Positions 8,464-18,426 of a stretch of 47,749 nucleotides of DNA are shown one piece after another. The stretch is taken from NCBI GenBank assembly GCA_017469335.1, contig JAFUGP010000005.1, positions 1 through 47,749 on the forward strand, in the 5' to 3' direction. Numbering within the stretch: position 1 is the stretch's first letter; every line of letters begins with the position of its first letter. The notes beneath the pieces are model-generated. The model saw only the letters and a program-made list of their open reading frames with translations, had not been told where the DNA came from and made no database searches. Source of the DNA: Succinivibrio sp. GTDB lineage: Bacteria > Pseudomonadota > Gammaproteobacteria > Enterobacterales > Succinivibrionaceae. Position numbers and translations under genes: made by a program.

Positions 8464-10341
8464 CTAAATGCTCAACGACTTGAGATTGGGCCGGCCGCCC
8501 CAGATGAGGTTGGCCACGGCACGGCAGGCGGTCACGGCGGTGAACACCGAGGAGGCCAGACCGATCATCAGCACCAGGGCAAAGCCCTTGACGGCGCCTG
8601 TCCCCACCATAAAGAGGATGAAGGCCGTGATAAAGGTGGTGATGTTGGAATCGGCGATGGTCACGAAAGCGCGGGCATAACCTTCATGAATGGCGGTCTG
8701 CACCCCGCGTCCGGCCCTGATTTCCTCACGGATGCGCTCGTATATGAGCACATTCGCGTCCACGGCCATACCCAAGGTGAGCACGATGCCGGCAATGCCC
8801 GGCAGCGTCATGGTGGCCCCGGGGATCAGCGACATGATACCCACCAGCAGCACCAGGTTGAAGATGAGCGCCAGATCGGCCAAAAGCCCGAAGCCTTTGT
8901 AGTAAATGACCATGAAGATGATGAGGAAGATAAGGCCGTAGGCCATGGCCTTGAGGCCGTTGTCGATGTTCTGCTGTCCCAAGGACGGTCCGATGGTGCG
9001 CTCCTCGACAATCTGAATGGGGGCAATCAGGGCGCCGGCGCGCAAAAGCAGCGCCAGATTATGCGCCTCTTTCTGGGTGCTGATGCCGGTGATGCGGAAA
9101 TTGCTGCCCAACCTGGTCTGAATGGTCGCCACATTGATGATCTGCTCGGTCTTGCGGAACTTGGGCTTGTAGTCCTTGTCACCTGGTTTGGGAGCATCGG
9201 GATCGGCGTTGGCCACCACCTTATATTCAATGAAGTTGGTGGCCATGGGCTTGCCCACATTGTCCTTGGTGAAATTGGACATCAGGGTGCCGCCGCGGGA
9301 ATCGAGGCTGATGTTCACCTGCGGGCGACCGTTCTCGTCGGCACTGGAGGAGGCGTCCACAATATGATCGCCGGTGAGAATGACCTGCTTGTACACCACC
9401 ACGGGATAATCGTGCGTGTCATGCAGCACCTCGGTGCCGGCCGGGACATGCCCCTGTGCGGCGGCGGCCACATCGGCGGTGCTGTCCACCAGCCTAAACT
9501 CCAAGGTGGCGGTGGCGCCTAAGATTTCCTTGGCGCGGGCCGTATCCTGAATGCCCGGCAGCTCGACCACCACACGTTCGGCGCCCTGACGCTGTACCAG
9601 AGGCTCGGCCACACCCAGCTCGTTGACACGGTTACGGATAATGTTGATGTTCTGATCAACGGCGTTGGTGCGCATTTCGGAGAGCTTGGCCGGCGTCATC
9701 TGCGCGCGGATTAAATACTGTCCGTCCTGCTCAAAATCCTGCATCACGAAGTCGCGATGCCGATCCTGCAGCAACTTACTGGCCTGATCGCGGGTCTGTT
9801 CGTCACGGAAGGTAACCAGCACGCTGTCCTTCTCGGCCCTCGCCCCCGACAGACGGATGTTCTCGTTGCGCAGCTCGGTACGGAAATCGCTTACCAGCTG
9901 GGAGGTCATCTTCTTCATGGCCTCCTCCATGTCCACCTCCATGAGGAAGTGCACGCCGCCGCGCAGGTCAAGTCCCAGTTTGAGGGGATGCATATCCAGC
10001 GCTCTCATCCACTCGGGAGTGGCCGGAGCCAGGTTTAGGGCCGCCACATAATTGTCACCTAAGGTGGCCACGACTATCTCACGGGCCTGGATCTGCTCAT
10101 CGGTGCTTTTGAACCGCACCAGCAGCTGATCGTTCTCCAGCTCATAGCTGCCGTTGATGTTACGGGCCTCCAGGGCGCTTTTGACCCGCTCCAGCGCCGC
10201 CTCGTCCACGTCAATGCCGTGGGTGCCGGAGATTTGCAACGCCGGATCTTCACCGTAGAGATTGGGCAGAGAGTAGAAAAACCCCAGGGCGATGATGACA
10301 AAGATCAGGAGGTTCTTCCACCAGGGAAATTTGTTTAGCAC
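8464..10341 (-). CDS. secD: protein translocase subunit SecD
   Basis: A 625-residue inner-membrane protein with a large periplasmic P1 head and six membrane helices. MLNKFPWWKNLL, PNLYGEDPALQI, MKLGLDLRGGVHFLMEVDM, VVELPGIQDTARAKEILGA, VEERTIGPSLG and VDANVLIYERIREE follow E. coli SecD closely and at similar spacing. The start is GTG at 10341 with GGTAAG four bases upstream. It lies 91 bases after yajC with a hairpin between them, and 13 bases before secF. It is expected to work in the SecDF-YajC complex in preprotein export. Confidence 0.97.
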   Translation of the reverse strand: MLNKFPWWKNLLIFVIIALGFFYSLPNLYGEDPALQISGTHGIDVDEAALERVKSALEARNINGSYELENDQLLVRFKSTDEQIQAREIVVATLGDNYVAALNLAPATPEWMRALDMHPLKLGLDLRGGVHFLMEVDMEEAMKKMTSQLVSDFRTELRNENIRLSGARAEKDSVLVTFRDEQTRDQASKLLQDRHRDFVMQDFEQDGQYLIRAQMTPAKLSEMRTNAVDQNINIIRNRVNELGVAEPLVQRQGAERVVVELPGIQDTARAKEILGATATLEFRLVDSTADVAAAAQGHVPAGTEVLHDTHDYPVVVYKQVILTGDHIVDASSSADENGRPQVNISLDSRGGTLMSNFTKDNVGKPMATNFIEYKVVANADPDAPKPGDKDYKPKFRKTEQIINVATIQTRLGSNFRITGISTQKEAHNLALLLRAGALIAPIQIVEERTIGPSLGQQNIDNGLKAMAYGLIFLIIFMVIYYKGFGLLADLALIFNLVLLVGIMSLIPGATMTLPGIAGIVLTLGMAVDANVLIYERIREEIRAGRGVQTAIHEGYARAFVTIADSNITTFITAFILFMVGTGAVKGFALVLMIGLASSVFTAVTACRAVANLIWGGRPNLKSLSI

Positions 10342-10393
10342 TTTGCTTACCGCTCGTTGTCAACAAATTGAAACAAAAGTTAAACACGCATAA

Positions 10394-10413
10394 ACGGCAG
10401 CCTTAGCTGCCGT
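10394..10413 (-). terminator. strong hairpin between yajC and secD
   Basis: ACGGCAGC and GCTGCCGT form an eight-base-pair stem with a four-base loop, followed on the minus strand by TTTATG. The short T run suggests partial termination or mRNA stabilisation that could lower secDF relative to yajC. Confidence 0.55.
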
Positions 10414-10432
10414 GTTGTAAATTATCTGAAGC

Positions 10433-10933
10433 TCAGGCCTTCTCTGGGGCTTGACTCTCAGCGCTCTGCCCGGCTTCGGCGCTCTTGCCTTCAACCTCGG
10501 CAGCTTCAGCCTTGTTTTCAAGCTGGGCGTTTTCGTTGGCGGCAGTACTCTTGCGAGTGGCCTTGCCCTCACGCTTTTTGGGTGTTTTTTCCACGGCCAC
10601 GGCCTCTAAGGTGCCCTTAGGCAGCACCGCCACCACATAGTTGCGCTTCATCTGCAAAATCACGTTCTCGGCGACCTTAAGCAGCACATACTCGCGGTTG
10701 TCCGGCAACTTGACCACGCGACCGGTGATACCCCCGTTGGTGAGCACCTCATCGCCCACGGCCAGGTTGTCAAGCACCTTCTGCATTTCCTTTCTCTTCT
10801 TGGAGTTAGGACGCATAATGAAGAAGTACACCGCGATCATGCACACGGTCAGTACGATGATCATGGGCAGATCGGCGCCGGCGCCCGGCGCCACTTCCGC
10901 GCCCTCGGCATAAGCATTTGAAATAATGTCCAT
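10433..10933 (-). CDS. yajC: Sec translocon accessory protein YajC with extended tail
   Basis: A 166-residue YajC protein. The membrane helix (about residues 21-39) runs into FFIMRPNSKKRKEM, then DNLAVGDEVLTNGGITGRV and YVVAVLPKGTLEAV, all standard for YajC. E. coli YajC ends near that point at 110 residues; here about 55 extra residues rich in Lys, Glu and Ala follow, a charged, probably disordered cytoplasmic tail. The ATG at 10933 has GGA seven bases upstream; an ATG at 10945 is the alternative and lacks any site. It lies between tgt and secD as in E. coli, but about 330 bases from tgt because a plus-strand gene sits in the gap. Confidence 0.92.
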   Translation of the reverse strand: MDIISNAYAEGAEVAPGAGADLPMIIVLTVCMIAVYFFIMRPNSKKRKEMQKVLDNLAVGDEVLTNGGITGRVVKLPDNREYVLLKVAENVILQMKRNYVVAVLPKGTLEAVAVEKTPKKREGKATRKSTAANENAQLENKAEAAEVEGKSAEAGQSAESQAPEKA

Positions 10934-11116
10934 TTTTAAGTCCATTTGCTAGAAAAACAAGACCTAGGTCCCAAAAAACTAAATCCGTACTATATCACAA
11001 AAAGACGTCATTCCCGGCAAATTTTCGAGCCTGATCACACTGGATACCATCTCATGGTTCTAGCTCGGCCCAAACTTGACGTGGTTGCCCTAAATTTGAA
11101 TTTTAAGGAGGATGCT

Positions 11117-11200
11117 ATGGACCCCATATCACTGGCCTGTCTGATGTTGACTGTCGTTGCACTCGGCTTTGCCTGGCTGACCTGGAAGATCATGAAATAG
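11117..11200 (+). CDS. 27-residue single-helix membrane microprotein
   Basis: The ATG at 11117 is preceded by TAAGGAGG with six bases between, a very strong Shine-Dalgarno. The 27-residue product starts MDPISLACLM, continues as an uninterrupted hydrophobic stretch and ends FAWLTWKIMK, so it would be a single membrane helix with a short positive C-terminus. A hairpin with a T6 run follows at 11222-11243, making a self-contained unit. It lies on the plus strand inside the otherwise minus-strand queA-tgt-yajC-secDF cluster, divergent from yajC. I do not recognise the family. The ribosome site, composition and terminator argue that it is real despite its size. A longer reading from the ATG at 10946 would have no ribosome site. 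Confidence 0.65.
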   Translation: MDPISLACLMLTVVALGFAWLTWKIMK

Positions 11201-11221
11201 CCGGCAGACAGCGCCTTCCCC

Positions 11222-11243
11222 AAAGGGACGGAGGTCCTTTTTT
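11222..11243 (+). terminator. intrinsic terminator after the 27-residue gene
   Basis: AAAGGGAC and GTCCTTT pair around GGAG with one bulged G, followed by T6. It starts 22 bases after the microprotein stop. It may also slow minus-strand readthrough from tgt, where the reverse stem is followed by only three T. Confidence 0.7.
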
Positions 11244-11265
11244 AGCTTTCTGGTCCTAGAACGCC

Positions 11266-13507
<2,242 letters not shown>

Positions 13508-13601
13508 AGTTTTCTCCCGTGGATGGGCATTTTAGCTTAGAGTGCCGGTAAGACCAAGTGGGCGGAGAATTCAGAGCAGCTGTCCTGAGCGCCGTGCGCG
13601 C

Positions 13602-13632
13602 AAAAAAAAGGGCCGGACCTTGCGATCCGACC
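13602..13632 (-). terminator. intrinsic terminator after the VWA gene
   Basis: On the minus strand GGTCGGA pairs with TCCGGCC (one G-T pair) around an eight-base loop, followed by C and T8. It lies about 50 bases past the stop at 13681 and isolates this gene from queA. Confidence 0.85.
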
Positions 13633-13680
13633 AAACCAGTCTAATGTCATGAAAGGAAAATAGAAATCTGGGATAGGAGC

Positions 13681-15363
13681 CTAAGCTGCCTTGGCATTGA
13701 GGCGGCGCTGCCTTAACATCTCAGGATCGAAAATGCGGTTAAAGAGCCTGAACATCGCCCCCTGCAGTTGCGATGGCTTGCGGATGACCACGCTGTTGGG
13801 GATAAGCTTGCCGATGAAATCCAGACAGATGCCGATGCCGTAGACCTCGATGGCGTGGTCGCGGGCGGCATTTAAGGCAGTACGGGCCTGTTCCACGCTG
13901 TCGGGGATGCCGTCGGTGATCACCATGATGATGTTACGCTTGCAGTCGAGTTCCTTGACCCGGCCGATGGCATGCCACAGGCATTGCGCCAGCGGAGTCG
14001 AACCGCGGGCGCGCTGATCAAAGTAAGGTGCCCTAAGCGAGGCGCGCTCATGTTCGCGCAGCACCACGTCAAACTCCTGGGCTCTGCCCGGGAAATAGGT
14101 AACCATGGTCTTGATGCCGTCTATGCCCTCCAACGCCACCCCCAAGGAGAGTGCGCTCTGGCAGGCCGCCTCACAGCGTGAGGTGCTGTCATCATCGTAG
14201 GTGAGCATGCTGCCGCTGACATCGGTGAGAATATGCACCGAGGTGGAATTGTCATCCTCCACCACCTTGTCATAGAAAATGCGGGTCTCACCCACGCGGA
14301 TCAGGCTCAGGCGATAGGGATTGAGCTTGTGCCCGCGTTCGATATGAGAGCCGGCGAACTCGGAGTAGGAGCGCACCCGGCGCGTCAGCGCCGCGCGCAG
14401 GGCATGGGTGCCGGAGATGGTGGAAAGAAAATCCCGTCTGCCCATCTGGCATTTGCCCGGCTCCAGCAGCCCGAAATCGTCCCGCGAGGTGGTATCGCGG
14501 TCCACCAGATCCTCCATCACTGCCGCGGGATTGGCCCCTGGCACGGACTGAAGAGGCGCGCTGTCGGTACTCTTTAACAGGCGCTGCAGTTCAGTGACAA
14601 ACCTGGGATCGGCACCGTTCACCTGCCCCAGCTCGCCGCAGGAGCACTCCTCCAGGGTACTCGCCCCGGCATCCTGCTTGATGAGATCGATTAAGGTGTT
14701 GAGGTCCTGCTCAATGCCGTACTGTGACCCGTTAAAAGTACCGGGAATGGTGGCCAGCTGCCGGTAGAGGGTGCGCGCGAGCTTGAGGGTCTGCGAGGAG
14801 TTTTTGGCCTTTTTCAGTTTGAGGGCCACAGCAAGCAGCGCGTTGAGCTGGCGGTGCCCCAGACGGGCGCGCAGCTCCCTTAAGAGCGCGGCTGCCTCAG
14901 TGCGCTGATGGACAAAACGCTGACAGTGGGCACCCAAGTAGAAAATAAGCGCACTCAAAAAGATATGCAAAGTGCTCTTGGAGCCCATCTCGTCTATATA
15001 GCGGGCAATATCGCTCTTTAGGGCGTCACGCACGAACTGCAGATTCTCCCACACCCCGATGAACTCCCTTCCTATCAGGGTTTCCACCCGCGCATCCTCA
15101 AGCACGTTGAAGAGGGCGCTTAACAGGGCATCGCCGGAGGCGGCCTTCACATAGCGGAAATTGGTGTAACGGATATGAGCGGCCTCGTGCGCCAGATAGC
15201 CGTAGGCACAGCGCGCCTTGCGCGGATCGTTTAGATTCAAACGGGGAATGGTGATGCTCTTGCCGTTGGTATAGGCAGTGCAGCCCTGCATTCTGACTTT
15301 CACGCCGAAGCGGCGGGCATAGTTGCTAACGATAATGGGCAAGGCGGTGGCGGCAAGTTCCAT
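13681..15363 (-). CDS. zincin-like / von Willebrand A domain protein (CobT-like)
   Basis: A 560-residue soluble protein. Near residues 59-63 it has HEAAH, followed about 25 residues later by NVLEDARVE, an arrangement seen in zincin-like domains fused to VWA domains. From about residue 375 a VWA domain is clear: TDVSGS (the DxSxS metal site), RGSTPLAQ and VITDGIPDS, with SGM-type loops as in the VWA part of CobT cobaltochelatase. The ATG at 15363 has AGGAGG five bases upstream. Such proteins usually work with a MoxR/CobS-type AAA+ ATPase as metal-insertion or remodelling machines, but no such ATPase is adjacent. Cobalamin synthesis genes are absent, so a true CobT role is unlikely. Substrate unknown. 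Confidence 0.75.
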   Translation of the reverse strand: MELAATALPIIVSNYARRFGVKVRMQGCTAYTNGKSITIPRLNLNDPRKARCAYGYLAHEAAHIRYTNFRYVKAASGDALLSALFNVLEDARVETLIGREFIGVWENLQFVRDALKSDIARYIDEMGSKSTLHIFLSALIFYLGAHCQRFVHQRTEAAALLRELRARLGHRQLNALLAVALKLKKAKNSSQTLKLARTLYRQLATIPGTFNGSQYGIEQDLNTLIDLIKQDAGASTLEECSCGELGQVNGADPRFVTELQRLLKSTDSAPLQSVPGANPAAVMEDLVDRDTTSRDDFGLLEPGKCQMGRRDFLSTISGTHALRAALTRRVRSYSEFAGSHIERGHKLNPYRLSLIRVGETRIFYDKVVEDDNSTSVHILTDVSGSMLTYDDDSTSRCEAACQSALSLGVALEGIDGIKTMVTYFPGRAQEFDVVLREHERASLRAPYFDQRARGSTPLAQCLWHAIGRVKELDCKRNIIMVITDGIPDSVEQARTALNAARDHAIEVYGIGICLDFIGKLIPNSVVIRKPSQLQGAMFRLFNRIFDPEMLRQRRLNAKAA

Positions 15364-15469
15364 CAAAACCTCCTGAATTTATGGGATGGAGCTGAAGTTT
15401 AAGGTTAAGGTCGGCCCGCAAAGGCGAGCCATTATCCCCAGGCACCGCACTGCGGTCAATACCAATTGG

Positions 15470-15496
15470 GCTTATCGCGAAATTTTCGCAATAAGC
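15470..15496. promoter_or_regulatory. 27-nt inverted repeat between the VWA gene and lapC
   Basis: GCTTAT then GCGAAA, a central T, TTTCGC and ATAAGC form a near-perfect dyad with one C/A mismatch. It lies in the divergent gap, about 107 bases from the VWA start and 106 from lapC, a position suited to an operator acting on one or both genes. Confidence 0.4.
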
Positions 15497-15536
15497 ACCC
15501 CAGAGCTTGACTCTCGCCCCAATCTGCCATAGGTGC

Positions 15537-15542
15537 TAAAAT
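15537..15542 (+). promoter_or_regulatory. candidate extended -10 box for lapC
   Basis: TAAAAT is preceded by TGC, an extended -10 arrangement, 60 bases before the lapC start. No good -35 is seen at the expected distance. A GCCCC/GGGGC hairpin at 15572-15585 would lie in the 5' leader just ahead of the ribosome site. Confidence 0.35.
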
Positions 15543-15602
15543 GAGCCTCAGATAGGAGCTGACACAAAAGCGCCCCGGACGGGGCCTAAAGAGAACACTT
15601 TT

Positions 15603-17345
15603 ATGTTTGAAAATTTTAACTTTTCCCGTCTGTTAAACTACAAAGAGCAGGTCTCGCGCTCCAACAGCTGGGGACAGCATTTCCTCTTTTATAATGTGCT
15701 CCTGACCGCCGCCATCGGCCTGAGCTATCTCTACGCGGCCCCGGAGACTTCCAGTTTTCTCTCCTTTGTCTATCTGCTGCTCACCTGGCTGGGGCACACC
15801 GCCTTTTTGTGCTTTGTCATCTATGTGCTGCTCTTTTTCCCCTTAAGTTTTATCTCCAATTTCAAAATCTACCGCGTTGTGGCCGTGCTGCTGGCCACGC
15901 TCTCCGACATCGCGCTGCTCTTTGATGCCAAGCTCTTCCTGACCGTCAAGGTGCACGCCTCCTGGTCCATGTTGAGGCTCATCTTCGGCGATCTCGATTT
16001 CAAGACCGGACTTAATTACAACTTCATGTACATCGCCCTGCCGGTCATCCTCTCCTTGCAGGTAGTGTTCTCCCTGCTCGCCACCCGCGATCTCTATAGG
16101 GCCAAACCGGCCTTGCTCTCGCGCGCGCTCATGGTGACAGCACTGCTGTGCTTTTTGGGCTCGCACGGTCTGTATATCTGGGCCGACGCTGCCCGCTATG
16201 AGGGGGTTACGGCGCTGCGCTCGGTATTTCCGCTGCAGTACCCCACCACGGCCCGCACCTTCCTCACCAATCACGGCTGGCTGCCCAAACAGTTATCTTC
16301 CATGAGAGGGGCGCCGGCCTTAAACTACCCGCTCTCGGTGCTGGAGGTGGAACCCCCCGCGCACAGCGAGCAGTTGGTGGTCATCTTCGTCAACGGTCTT
16401 TCCTACGGGGATCTCAGCGCCGACACCACGCCTCATCTGTTGGACCTAAAACGCGAGGCGCTCAGCTTTGAGTCACACTATCTGCCCTACCAGGAGAGCG
16501 ATGAGAATATCTTTGCCGCCATCTACGGACTGCCTTTGTTCTACAAGTTCATGTTCGAGCAGCGCCACATTTTCCCGGTCATCATGGAAGAGCTGCGCCG
16601 CCAGAACTACGATCTGCGCTTTTTGGCCTCAGGACCGCGTCAGGCCCACAGCGGTACGCTGGCAACCTTAACCGGTACCCGTCGTCTGCCGCAGGATGAG
16701 TTCAAAAATGACCGGGCGGTGCTGGAGCGCTCATCCCAGTACGCCACGCAATCCGATGCCGAGCATCCCCAGGCCCAGCTGGTGGTGTTGGATGATCTGC
16801 ACAGCGGAGCACTTGATGAGCAACAGCGCAGAAAAACTTTAAAAAGCCTGGACGGTGCGCTGCACACCTATCTTGACTCCCTCAAGGAGAGCGGAGCGCT
16901 GCAGCATACGGTGGTGGTGATCACCTCAGGTCAGGGCAACCCTGCCTTGCAAAGCCAGGGCGCCTTTGTGCGCCAGAGGCAGCATGTACCGCTCATTGTG
17001 CTGTGGCCTGACGATCGCCTGCGCGGGGTCAGCAAGGACTTTTTGAGTTCCCATTTCGACCTCGTTCCCACCTTCGGGCGCGAAGTGCTGGGCATCAGCA
17101 ATCAGGCGGCGGAATATTCCACCGGGGTCGATCTGCTCTCTAAGAACGAGGAGCGCAATTTCATCGTCACCACTTCCTCGGTCTCTTCCAACGCCGATCT
17201 GCTGCTGATAGCACCCAAGACCCTGACCGTCTACACCCGCTCAGGGCGCTCCTACATCCAAAGCGAGCAGGGACAGCAGGAAGTGCAGCCCAAGCTGCAG
17301 GATCTGGTACGGGCCCTGCGCGAGATGAACCGTTTCATCAAATAA
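15603..17345 (+). CDS. lapC: inner-membrane sulfatase-like protein LapC (PbgA/YejM)
   Basis: A 580-residue protein with about five N-terminal membrane helices (within residues 25-200) and a periplasmic alkaline-phosphatase-fold domain. LNYKEQVSRSNSWGQHF, VIYVLLFFPLSFI, SHGLYIWADAARY and FPLQYPTTARTFLTNHG align with E. coli YejM/PbgA. In E. coli this protein senses lipopolysaccharide and, through LapB, controls LpxC turnover. At the entrance of the hydrolase domain E. coli has VDGLNYS, whereas here the reading is VNGLSYGDL, so a metal-binding aspartate is Asn; E. coli LapC is also regarded as not needing hydrolysis. cnoX follows 19 bases later. Confidence 0.88.
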   Translation: MFENFNFSRLLNYKEQVSRSNSWGQHFLFYNVLLTAAIGLSYLYAAPETSSFLSFVYLLLTWLGHTAFLCFVIYVLLFFPLSFISNFKIYRVVAVLLATLSDIALLFDAKLFLTVKVHASWSMLRLIFGDLDFKTGLNYNFMYIALPVILSLQVVFSLLATRDLYRAKPALLSRALMVTALLCFLGSHGLYIWADAARYEGVTALRSVFPLQYPTTARTFLTNHGWLPKQLSSMRGAPALNYPLSVLEVEPPAHSEQLVVIFVNGLSYGDLSADTTPHLLDLKREALSFESHYLPYQESDENIFAAIYGLPLFYKFMFEQRHIFPVIMEELRRQNYDLRFLASGPRQAHSGTLATLTGTRRLPQDEFKNDRAVLERSSQYATQSDAEHPQAQLVVLDDLHSGALDEQQRRKTLKSLDGALHTYLDSLKESGALQHTVVVITSGQGNPALQSQGAFVRQRQHVPLIVLWPDDRLRGVSKDFLSSHFDLVPTFGREVLGISNQAAEYSTGVDLLSKNEERNFIVTTSSVSSNADLLLIAPKTLTVYTRSGRSYIQSEQGQQEVQPKLQDLVRALREMNRFIK

Positions 17346-17364
17346 AAAAAGCTAAGGAACAATT

Positions 17365-18201
17365 ATGCTGCTTACCGAAGAAAACGTAAGAAATGTGCTG
17401 GGGCCGAGCGCCCAGCACAAGACACTGTTTGTGTACTTTTTTGCCAATGTGCCGGAATGCGCCCAGGCCAATCAGGCCGTCAGGGCCGCCGTCAGTGACG
17501 ACAACGCCTACATCACGCTGGCCGAGGCCGACATCCAGAGCCAGATTGGTCAGGCCCTGGCCATGCAGATGGGACTGAGGGCCTTTCCGGCCATCATCGT
17601 ACTCAAAAACGGTCAGCCAGTGGATGCCCTGCAGGGTGATGATGTGGTCACCAAACTTGGCGAACTGTTGCAAAAATTCCTGCCCAAGGAGAGCGAGCTG
17701 CTGCTCAAACAGGCTCTGGAGGCGGAAAAGTCAGGCGATCTGGGTCAGGCTCTGCGTCAGATAACTGCAGCCTACCAGCAAGATGAGAAGGACAGCGCCA
17801 TCAAGCTCACCTACATCAGGCTGTGCATAGCCGCCAAACAGTTAGAGCAGGCCGAAAAGCTGCTGGAGAGCTGCGGACGGGCCGAGCAGGACACCCAGGA
17901 ATACAAGGATCTGCTCTCGGCGCTGACACTGGCCAGACAGGCGCAGGACTCCCCGGAGATCAAGGAGCTGCAACGCAAGCACGAGGCCGAGCCTCATAAT
18001 GATGAAATCACCTCGCAGCTGGCGGCGGCGCTCTCGGCGGCCGGCAAAAGACAGGAGGCGCTGGAACTGCTGTTGGACATACTGCGCGCTGACAGCGGCA
18101 ATGCCAAGATCCGTCAGACCTTCATCGACGTGCTCAACACCATGGCAGGCGATCCCCTGCAGTCGCAGTACCGCAAAAAGCTCTACACCCTGCTGTACTG
18201 A
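17365..18201 (+). CDS. cnoX: chaperedoxin CnoX (thioredoxin-TPR protein)
   Basis: A 278-residue cytosolic protein with a thioredoxin-like fold (about residues 1-115) and C-terminal TPR helices. QMGLRAFPAIIVLKNGQPVDALQGDD follows E. coli CnoX/YbbN. The thioredoxin CxxC is reduced to VPEC, one cysteine, comparable to SQHC in E. coli CnoX, so it is not a disulfide reductase; the family protects substrates by mixed disulfide formation and hands them to GroEL and DnaK. AAGGA lies six bases before the ATG. It lies 19 bases after lapC and ends convergent to perM, with a GGCCCC/GGGGCC hairpin just past the stop that lacks a T run. Confidence 0.88.
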   Translation: MLLTEENVRNVLGPSAQHKTLFVYFFANVPECAQANQAVRAAVSDDNAYITLAEADIQSQIGQALAMQMGLRAFPAIIVLKNGQPVDALQGDDVVTKLGELLQKFLPKESELLLKQALEAEKSGDLGQALRQITAAYQQDEKDSAIKLTYIRLCIAAKQLEQAEKLLESCGRAEQDTQEYKDLLSALTLARQAQDSPEIKELQRKHEAEPHNDEITSQLAAALSAAGKRQEALELLLDILRADSGNAKIRQTFIDVLNTMAGDPLQSQYRKKLYTLLY

Positions 18202-18426
18202 GACCTTCAAGCGCTCAAGGCCCCGGGGATGCGGGGCCTGTACCAACAAAGCACCACACTGCCCACTGAGCCGGGGCTCCCTCACCAAAGACCAAAGTAC
18301 CCGCCTCAGCGGCCCTGCTTTGGTCACTTTAATCAGGCGCCGCGGATACGGGATATTGTATTTGCGGTTGGATATTCCGTGCCCGGACAGCTTGCAGTGG
18401 TCTTAGGTCTTGCCTGAGTGCACAGG

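Noticed and set aside
8254-9522. A 422-codon open frame on the plus strand across secD/secF
   Set aside because: It is antisense to two firmly identified genes, is rich in His, Gly and Gln as expected from the reverse of GC-rich codons, and has no ribosome site or family resemblance.
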